A stretch of 10,926 bases of DNA from an uncultured Gemmiger sp. GTDB lineage: Bacteria > Bacillota > Clostridia > Oscillospirales > Ruminococcaceae. The stretch spans positions 1-10,926 of the forward strand of contig CALWNS010000071.1 in NCBI GenBank assembly GCA_944382805.1, written 5' to 3'. Positions 6,369-10,926 of this stretch are shown piece by piece (position 1 is the first letter of the stretch; every line of letters starts with the position of its first letter). The notes beneath the pieces were generated by a model that did not search any database, was not told where the DNA came from, and saw only the letters and a list, made by a program, of their open reading frames with translations. Made by a program: the position numbers and the translations under genes.

Positions 6369-7097
6369 ATGCCGCACCGCTATTTTACCCGGGAGGTCGG
6401 CGGCGGGCGCGCCGCGCTGCGGGGCGCGGACGCCCACCACCTGGCGCACGTGATGCGCGCACAGCTGGGCGATACCGTGCTGCTGTGCGGGCCGGACGCG
6501 CTGGAATACACCGGCACCATCACGGCCTTTGGCCCCGACCTGGTGGAGTTCACGGTCAGCGAAGGGCTGCCCAGCACGGCGGAGCCGCGCTGCGAGGTCA
6601 CGCTGTACGCCGCCTACCCCAAACAGGGCAAGCTGGAGGAGATCATCCGCCACAGCGTGGAGCTGGGCGCGGCGCGGGTGGTGCCGTTTTTCAGCCGCTA
6701 CTGCGTGGCCGCCCCCAAAAAAGAGGAGGCCAAAAACGAGCGCTACCGGCGCATTGCGGCCGAAGCGGCCAAGCAGTGCGGCCGCGGCCGGGTGCCGGAG
6801 GTCGAACTGCCGCGGCCGGACTTTGCCGCCGTGTGCGCAGAGTTTGCCGCCTATGACCGGGTGCTGTTCTTTTACGAGGGCGGCGGCGCGCCGCTGCGCA
6901 AGCTGCTGGCGGGCGATGCGCCGCGGCGCGTGGCGCTGGTGACCGGCAGCGAAGGCGGCTTTTCCCCCGAGGAGGCCGCGCAGGCCATGGCCGCCGGGGC
7001 GCAGGCGGTAGGCCTGGGGCCGCGCATCCTGCGCTGCGAGACCGCCCCCCTGGCCGCCCTGGCCGCCGTGTTGACCCTGACGGGGGACCTGGAATAA
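6369..7097 (+). CDS. rsmE: 16S rRNA m3U1498 methyltransferase
   Basis: The 242-residue product is a SPOUT-class (knotted) methyltransferase that methylates N3 of U1498 in 16S rRNA near the decoding site. The N-terminal PUA-like domain includes DAHHLAHVMRAQLGD (about 20-34). The SPOUT core begins near 75, and the SAM-binding knot shows GSEGGFSPEEAA (about 193-204) and LGPRILRCETAPLAAL (about 217-232), both family signatures. The start at 6369 follows GGAGG (6357-6361), which lies in the end of prmA. prmA-rsmE is a conserved pair in Firmicutes; here it forms a two-gene operon ending in the terminator at 7142-7181. Confidence 0.97.
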   Translation: MPHRYFTREVGGGRAALRGADAHHLAHVMRAQLGDTVLLCGPDALEYTGTITAFGPDLVEFTVSEGLPSTAEPRCEVTLYAAYPKQGKLEEIIRHSVELGAARVVPFFSRYCVAAPKKEEAKNERYRRIAAEAAKQCGRGRVPEVELPRPDFAAVCAEFAAYDRVLFFYEGGGAPLRKLLAGDAPRRVALVTGSEGGFSPEEAAQAMAAGAQAVGLGPRILRCETAPLAALAAVLTLTGDLE

Positions 7098-7141
7098 CCC
7101 CCCGCGCCCATACTGCCCCATACTGCAAAGAATACAAAAGG

Positions 7142-7181
7142 ACGCCCCGCTCCGGTTCGCAAAAACCGGGGCGGGGCGTTT
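7142..7181. terminator. Strong bidirectional terminator between rsmE and the Enzyme I-like gene
   Basis: A 16-bp stem (7142-7157 with 7164-7179, one G-U pair) carries a 6-base loop. On the plus strand it is followed by TTTGTGTTGTCTTG, and on the minus strand by CTTTTGTATTCTTTG. Both are T-rich though interrupted, which suits a shared terminator for the convergent operons ending at 7097 (plus) and 7197 (minus). Confidence 0.9.
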
Positions 7182-7196
7182 GTGTTGTCTTGCGTT

Positions 7197-8792
7197 TTAC
7201 GCCTCCTGCCCGCGCTGGTCGGAAAGGTCCAGTTCCGTCAGCGCGGCCTTGAGCGGGGCGATGCCGCTGTTTTCCAAACAGAAGCTGCGCACACCCAGGC
7301 GCATATAGTCCGGCATGGCGTCAAGCTGGTTCAGCGGGATGCTGCACAGCGCCACATCGGTATTGCGGGCGGCGGCCGCGTCCAGCACGCCGCGCACCAA
7401 CCGCTTGACGACCGGCAGGTCGGCCTTGCGGCGTTCTTCGCGCTCGTTCTGCGGCTGCACGTAGATAAAATTGGCCAGGTCGTCCAGGTCGATGTACAAA
7501 AAGTCGGCGCCATGGTCGATGATCTCGCCCGCCTCCAGCGCCGAGGCCGGGATCTCGACCATACAGCCAAGGGGCATATCCTCGGCAAAGGGCAGTTCCT
7601 CGGCGCGCAGCTGGGCCTTGCAGGCTTCGACCTTTTTCATAAACCCGTCCCAGCCCTGCACGCCGCAGATCATGGGCGCCACCACGCACAGCGGGCCGGC
7701 GGCCGCCGCGCGCAGCAGCGCGCGCAGCTGGGTGACATAGATCCTGTCCCGCGCGGCCAGCGTCTGCACCGTCTGCACCCAGGGCGCGCCGTCGTCGGCG
7801 CCGGGGTCGCACAGGCGCACCACCACCGGCCAGCCGCCGGCGTTTTCCAGCAGGGCGGCGTATTCCCCGACCTGGCGCTCCTCGTCGTAGCCATTCAGGA
7901 TCATCGATTCGGTACGCACCAGCCCAATGCCGCCGTTGGCGCCGTTTTTCATGGCGGCGCGGATCTCCTCCGGCGCGCTGGAGTTGGCGGAGCCAAGCAG
8001 CGTGAACGGGGTGCCGTCCCGCGTGCGGTTGGGTTTGGCAAGCAGCGGGTCGGGCCGGGCGCGGCGGCGCACCAGCTGGATCTGGCGGCGGCGCGCATCG
8101 GCGACCTGTTCGGGCGTAGGCTCCACGATCAGGGTCGCGCGCTCGGCGTCCAGCACGGCGCGGCGGCCTTCGGCCGCCAGGGCCACACCCTCGCCCACAC
8201 GGCACAGTGCCGGCACGCCCATGCCGCGCGCCATAATGGCCGCATGGCTGGTCACGCTGTCCCGCTCCGACACAAGGCCCAGGATCATGCTGCGGTCCAG
8301 CACAAACAGGTCGCTGGGGTAAAACAGATCCGCCGCCAGGATGCTGGGGGTCTTGAGCTGTATGGGCAGGTGGGTGCGCCCGTCCAGGATATCCACCACG
8401 CGGCGGCATGCGTCCACCACATCCACGCTGCGCTCTTTTAAGTATTCGTCGTCAATGTTGCTGATGCGGCCGGCAAAAATGCGCTCCGCCCGCTCGACCG
8501 CCGCGGCGCTGCCCGCCCCGGCGGCTATGTAGTCCCCGATCTCGTTGGTGAAGGATTCGTCCTCCAAAAGGGCGACCTGAAACATCAGGATGTCGGCGTC
8601 CTCCTGCGCCCGGGCGTGCTTTTGCAAAAGCATCAGCTCGTCCTTGGCCAGCACGATGGCGGCGTCGTACAAGGCGCGCTCCCGGTGCGGGTCGCTGACG
8701 ATGCGGTGCAGCCCGACCGTACCGCGGTCGATGCGCACCACCGGGCCAACGGCCAGACCGCCCGATGCTGTCGTTCCTGAAAAGATACGCAT
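7197..8792 (-). CDS. Divergent PTS Enzyme I-like protein (PEP-utilising family)
   Basis: This 531-residue protein has the full Enzyme I order: an N-terminal swivel/HPr-binding region with IDDEYLKERSVDVVD (113-127), the phospho-histidine motif TSHAAIMARGMGVPA (181-195, His183) and a C-terminal PEP-binding barrel. Barrel residues that line up with E. coli EI are Arg293 (LVRTE), Arg326 (VVVRL), Glu413 (MVEIP), Asp438 (DLDDL) and Cys483. Departures are the usual GTNDL as DLDDL (Asn to Asp437), Gln448 where EI has the PEP-contacting Arg465, loss of about 12 residues containing the NPFLGWRAIR block, and CSIP instead of CGE after the catalytic Cys. It is shorter than the usual ~570. Normal EI transfers phosphate from PEP to HPr; whether this one does is uncertain. 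The start at 8792 (MRIFSGTTASGGLAVGP) has GGAG (8804-8801) 8 bases upstream. No HPr or EII gene is nearby; a patatin gene precedes it by 70 bases. Confidence 0.88.
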   Translation of the reverse strand: MRIFSGTTASGGLAVGPVVRIDRGTVGLHRIVSDPHRERALYDAAIVLAKDELMLLQKHARAQEDADILMFQVALLEDESFTNEIGDYIAAGAGSAAAVERAERIFAGRISNIDDEYLKERSVDVVDACRRVVDILDGRTHLPIQLKTPSILAADLFYPSDLFVLDRSMILGLVSERDSVTSHAAIMARGMGVPALCRVGEGVALAAEGRRAVLDAERATLIVEPTPEQVADARRRQIQLVRRRARPDPLLAKPNRTRDGTPFTLLGSANSSAPEEIRAAMKNGANGGIGLVRTESMILNGYDEERQVGEYAALLENAGGWPVVVRLCDPGADDGAPWVQTVQTLAARDRIYVTQLRALLRAAAAGPLCVVAPMICGVQGWDGFMKKVEACKAQLRAEELPFAEDMPLGCMVEIPASALEAGEIIDHGADFLYIDLDDLANFIYVQPQNEREERRKADLPVVKRLVRGVLDAAAARNTDVALCSIPLNQLDAMPDYMRLGVRSFCLENSGIAPLKAALTELDLSDQRGQEA

Positions 8793-8831
8793 AAGGCACG
8801 CTCCGTTTCCAAACAGGTGGAGGTCGGTACA

Positions 8832-8854
8832 GCCGGCGGCCCATGCCGGCCGGC
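8832..8854 (-). other. Intercistronic hairpin between patatin and Enzyme I-like genes
   Basis: GCCGGC arms (8832-8837 and 8849-8854) extend with GGC/GCC after a single-base bulge, giving a 9-bp stem with a 4-base loop. It begins 8 bases after the patatin stop and has no T-run after it, so it looks like an mRNA-stabilising or attenuating element, not a terminator. The two genes are probably still co-transcribed, since I see no clear promoter in the 70-base gap. Confidence 0.5.
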
Positions 8855-8862
8855 AAAAAGCA

Positions 8863-10044
8863 TCAGAAAAAGTGCATCTGCTGCAGGGTATGGCAGACAA
8901 GCGCCGTGACGAAATCATCGGGCGCGGCGGCCGCCATGGCGGTCTCGCCCAGGGGGTTGCCCTCTTCCCTGCCCAGCAGCACGCGGAAGCGGTCGGCCGG
9001 GTCGCGCTCAAAGCTGCCCAGCAGCGTCAGCGCCAGCATCCGCGGGGTATAGGGCACGTCCGGCGGGACCTGCAGTTCTTCGGCCGCCAGCTCCAGCGGC
9101 GCGGCGGCCGCACGGGTGGGCGCCAGCAGGTTCTTGGCAAAAGGCGCCGGGTAACCCTTGCGCTGGCGGGCTGCCGTTTCGGCCATAGCCAGCGCCGGCG
9201 CGCGGGCCACCGCCGCCGAAAGCTGCCCCTGGTAGGCAGCGGCGAACGCCGAAAGGAAACCTTCCTTGTCCGGCAGCAGCGCATACGCGGTGCCGCCCAC
9301 CCGGCCGAACGCGCGCAGCGTATCCAGATAGCCGAGCGTAATGTTGCGCGCGGCGCGCTGGCCGTCAAAGTCGAACATCGGCCCCAGGTCCCAATGGCAG
9401 CGCACCACGCGGGTGGGCAGGCCGGTGCGGTTGGGGCGGTTATAGCCCAGGCCCTCGATGTCGATGGCCACCAGTTCCTGCGCGCCCATGGCGGCCGCCA
9501 GGTCCAGCGGCATATTGTCCCGCCAGCCGCCGTCGATATACTTGACGCCGTCGATCACGCGCGGGCGCAGCGCCGGGAAACAGGCGCTGGACGCCAGCAT
9601 ATATTCTTTCAGTTTACCATGGGGGATCTGCTCCAGCGGGCACTGCACGCTTTTCAGCGTGTTCATCTCGGTCATGACCAGGCCGTAGCGGATGGGCGCG
9701 GCGCGCAGGGCGTCCTCGTCCAGGTAGCGGTCGATGGTCTCGCCCAGTGGTTCCAGGTCCAGCCCGCCGCCGCGCACCACGTCCAAAACAAAGGCGCGCA
9801 GCTGCTCCGGCGTGGCGCCCTGGGGCACCTCCAGCACGCCGTGGACGTCCAGGCCTTTCCACAGGTCAACGGCCTCCGGCAGCTTGCCCAGCACAAACAG
9901 GACGCCGTTCAGGCAGCCGACGCTGGTGCCGGTGATAATATCCGGCCGCCAGCCGACCTCCTGCAGCGCCTGGTATGCGCCGACCTGGTAGCTGCCGCGC
10001 GCACCGCCGCCGGCCAGCACCAGCCCCTTGACCCGTTCGCCCAT
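8863..10044 (-). CDS. Patatin-like phospholipase (RssA-type)
   Basis: The 393-residue product carries the three patatin marks: the oxyanion-hole loop GGGARG (12-17), the nucleophile elbow GTSVG (39-43, Ser41) and the catalytic Asp in DGG (171-173, within VKYIDGGWRDNMPLD). Together these form a Ser-Asp dyad that hydrolyses acyl esters of lipids. The catalytic domain fills about 1-200; a further ~190 residues, helical and Ala-rich, form a C-terminal part I do not recognise. No signal peptide or transmembrane segment is visible, so it is probably cytoplasmic or membrane-peripheral, as with RssA/YlbK-type proteins. The start at 10044 has AAGGAGG (10056-10050) 5 bases upstream and an extended -10 promoter further up. 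It leads a likely operon with the Enzyme I-like gene. The true lipid substrate cannot be read from sequence. Confidence 0.93.
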   Translation of the reverse strand: MGERVKGLVLAGGGARGSYQVGAYQALQEVGWRPDIITGTSVGCLNGVLFVLGKLPEAVDLWKGLDVHGVLEVPQGATPEQLRAFVLDVVRGGGLDLEPLGETIDRYLDEDALRAAPIRYGLVMTEMNTLKSVQCPLEQIPHGKLKEYMLASSACFPALRPRVIDGVKYIDGGWRDNMPLDLAAAMGAQELVAIDIEGLGYNRPNRTGLPTRVVRCHWDLGPMFDFDGQRAARNITLGYLDTLRAFGRVGGTAYALLPDKEGFLSAFAAAYQGQLSAAVARAPALAMAETAARQRKGYPAPFAKNLLAPTRAAAAPLELAAEELQVPPDVPYTPRMLALTLLGSFERDPADRFRVLLGREEGNPLGETAMAAAAPDDFVTALVCHTLQQMHFF

Positions 10045-10091
10045 GCACGCCTCCTTTTTGTATGCGGTTATGCGGTCGTATCGTGTATTTT

Positions 10092-10100
10092 ATTATAGCA
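10092..10100 (-). promoter_or_regulatory. Extended -10 promoter for the patatin operon
   Basis: On the minus strand TGCTATAAT (10100-10092) is a perfect extended -10 (TGnTATAAT). The -35 region is poor, which extended -10 promoters tolerate. Transcription would start near 10085, about 40 bases before the patatin ATG. Confidence 0.75.
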
Positions 10101-10105
10101 CGTCC

Positions 10106-10119
10106 GGTATGAAAATACC
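10106..10119. repeat. Inverted repeat overlapping the patatin promoter spacer (possible operator)
   Basis: GGTAT (10106-10110), GAAA, ATACC (10115-10119) is a perfect 5-bp inverted repeat that sits between the -35 and -10 positions of the patatin promoter. An overlapping ACCA...TGGT near-palindrome lies at 10117-10129. The position suits a repressor operator, but such short repeats arise by chance, so this is tentative. Confidence 0.3.
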
Positions 10120-10527
10120 ATCGATTGGTGCATTTTGTTACCGTATTTTTTACATCTTTTTTCAATGCCCCGCCGGCCGCAGGCCGGGAAGCGGCAGCCC
10201 CTGCGTGCCGCCGGCGCTTTGTTTTTGGGTAATTGTCGCAGGCATGCCCGGAGTATCCCTTTGTAATGAACACATTGTTGGTCATGTAATATTTATTGCA
10301 TTAATACATTTTTATGCTTTGTCTCGTCAAATTTATATATTATGCAAAAGTAATTACGACAAATTTCTCAAAGTTATTCATCGTTCAAAAGCAACGCACA
10401 GTCCGAGTTTTGTTTTTGCCGCACTCGCCCGTCCCCTCGCCGCACAAAGCCATTACGCCAAGGGAGGGCAAAAGACTTGTCGATCATTACTCCCCGTTCC
10501 CGCCGCGCGCCGCGCCGCAAAGCAGCG
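10120..10527. other. Gene-poor region with AT-rich core and tandem hairpins
   Basis: I see no convincing gene across this stretch. The part at about 10207-10400 is far richer in A+T than any other host-like DNA in the window. On the minus strand, TTGACG (10330-10325) and TATTAA (10306-10301), 18 bases apart, could be a second promoter giving a leader of about 250 bases before patatin. That leader would contain two GC hairpins: CCGGCC/GGCCGG (10173-10187) and GCGGCA/TGCCGC (10191-10211). A 37-codon minus-strand frame (10487-10374, MIDKSFALPW...) has GGGGAG only 2 bases before its ATG, too close for good initiation. No known riboswitch pattern was recognised. Confidence 0.4.
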
Positions 10528-10566
10528 CAAAAAAGAGCCGCCCGGCTCCGAAAAGCAGGGCGGCTT
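10528..10566 (-). terminator. Rho-independent terminator downstream of the guaA 3' end
   Basis: On the minus strand an 8-bp perfect stem (AGCCGCCC at 10536-10543 with 10558-10565) with a 14-base loop is followed by CTC and six T residues (10534-10529). It begins 17 bases after the guaA stop, so the original 3' end and terminator of guaA are preserved. Confidence 0.88.
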
Positions 10567-10582
10567 GAAGGGGGCGTGAGGG

Positions 10583-10864
10583 TCACTCCCACTCGATGGT
10601 GCCGGTGGGTTTGGTGGTGAGGTCGAAGCAGACGCGGTTGACGCCGGGGACCTCTTTGGTGATGCGGTCGGTGATGTGCTGCAGCAGGGCGAAGGGCACG
10701 TCCTCGACCGTGGCGGTCATGGCGTCGCGGGTGTTGACGGCGCGCAGGATGACCGGCCACTCGAACGAGCGTTTGCCGTCTTTGACGCCGACCGACTTGA
10801 AGTCGGGAATGATCGTGAAATACTGCCAGAAGTTTTCTAAGCAGATTTGTTTATAGGATTTAGC
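10583..10864 (-). pseudogene. guaA: GMP synthase C-terminal fragment (5' part missing)
   Basis: Read on the minus strand, the frame ending at 10583 gives the GuaA dimerisation domain: NFWQYFTIIPDFKSVGV, RSFEWPVILRAVNTRDAMTA, a DRITKEVPGVNRVCFDL segment and the invariant end KPTGTIEWE. Complete GuaA (about 510-520 residues) makes GMP from XMP with glutamine; only about the last 85 residues are here. Recognisable GuaA ends near 10840. Upstream of it the same frame passes through AT-rich codons and hits TGA at 10867-10865, with no start and no glutaminase or ATP-pyrophosphatase sequence in any frame to the window end. The gene is thus broken, displaced by an insertion, or joined to foreign DNA by assembly. 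The 3' end and terminator are intact. Confidence 0.88.
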
Positions 10865-10891
10865 TCAAGGTATTCGTATTCTTTTCATTAT

Positions 10892-10919
10892 TCAGATAGT
10901 AGAGGCTATCTGATTTTTT
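10892..10919 (+). terminator. AT-type rho-independent terminator in the foreign-looking right end
   Basis: TCAGATAG (10892-10899) pairs perfectly with CTATCTGA (10906-10913) around a 6-base loop and is followed by six T residues (10914-10919). Its A/T-rich stem differs in style from every other terminator in the window, all of which are GC-rich. It stops plus-strand transcription, yet no plus-strand gene is visible just upstream. Confidence 0.78.
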
Positions 10920-10926
10920 GTTGCCA

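Noticed and set aside
5781..7121. 446-codon minus-strand frame over prmA-rsmE
   Set aside because: Shadow of two clearly recognised methyltransferase genes.
7182..8441. 419-codon plus-strand frame rich in His, Gln and Arg
   Set aside because: Shadow of the Enzyme I-like gene; it begins in the terminator region without a ribosome binding site.
8793..9011. Longer N-terminus for the Enzyme I-like protein (start at 9011)
   Set aside because: The extra 73 residues overlap the end of patatin in another frame and do not resemble Enzyme I; MRIFSGTTASGGLAVGP at 8792 is the normal family start with a ribosome site.
8590..10098. 502-codon plus-strand frame opposite patatin
   Set aside because: The opposite strand encodes a patatin with all catalytic motifs; this frame is its shadow and crosses the patatin promoter.
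9866..10285. 139-codon minus-strand frame starting MTNNVFITKG
   Set aside because: It has no ribosome binding site, crosses the patatin promoter and runs out of frame into patatin.
1..10926. CRISPR arrays, tRNA/rRNA genes, transposases, toxin-antitoxin or defence genes
   Set aside because: I looked for regular repeats, clover-leaf sequences and known motifs of these classes and found none that could be supported.

Overview
This window looks like chromosomal DNA from a GC-rich, endospore-forming member of the Firmicutes, most plausibly an Oscillospiraceae/Ruminococcaceae-type Clostridia. The evidence is the strong AGGAGG-type ribosome binding sites, the spoVACDE spore operon, the Clostridia-style prmA-rsmE pair and the very GC-rich coding sequence. 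That placement is inferred from gene content, not from a search. Most of the window is ordinary core genome. I did not find a complete, clearly new multi-gene defence or mobile system.

Layout from left to right: (1) 1-174, minus: start of a membrane-anchored or exported protein, cut by the window edge. (2) 374-643, plus: rpsT (S20), with a near-consensus promoter, A-tract DNA upstream and a terminator at 670-709. (3) 730-3324, minus: three unrecognised genes in order 3324->730. They encode a small beta-rich protein with a glycine-zipper insert, a protein with a CxxCxHxHxH cluster, and a TPR-like helical protein. (4) 3477-5311, minus: spoVAC-spoVAD-spoVAE, tightly coupled, with a terminator at 3438-3467 and a candidate sigma-G promoter. 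(5) 5446-7097, plus: prmA and rsmE, divergent from spoVA, ending in a strong bidirectional terminator. (6) 7197-10044, minus: a patatin-like phospholipase followed by a divergent PTS Enzyme I-like protein, behind an extended -10 promoter. (7) 10057-10527: a long gene-poor stretch with an AT-rich core. (8) 10583-10864, minus: only the C-terminal domain of GMP synthase (guaA) with its own terminator. It is joined near 10840 to AT-rich sequence of different character that carries a plus-strand terminator.

rpsT, prmA and rsmE serve ribosome assembly and modification. The spoVA genes move dipicolinic acid into the forespore. The left partial gene, divergent from rpsT, may be another sporulation gene (spoIIP by position in related genomes, tentative).

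The items most worth a second look are: the Enzyme I-like protein, which keeps the phospho-His and some PEP-site residues but lacks others; the abrupt guaA junction, which could be the edge of an integrated element or an assembly chimera; the unknown three-gene cassette; and the AT-rich region upstream of the patatin gene.
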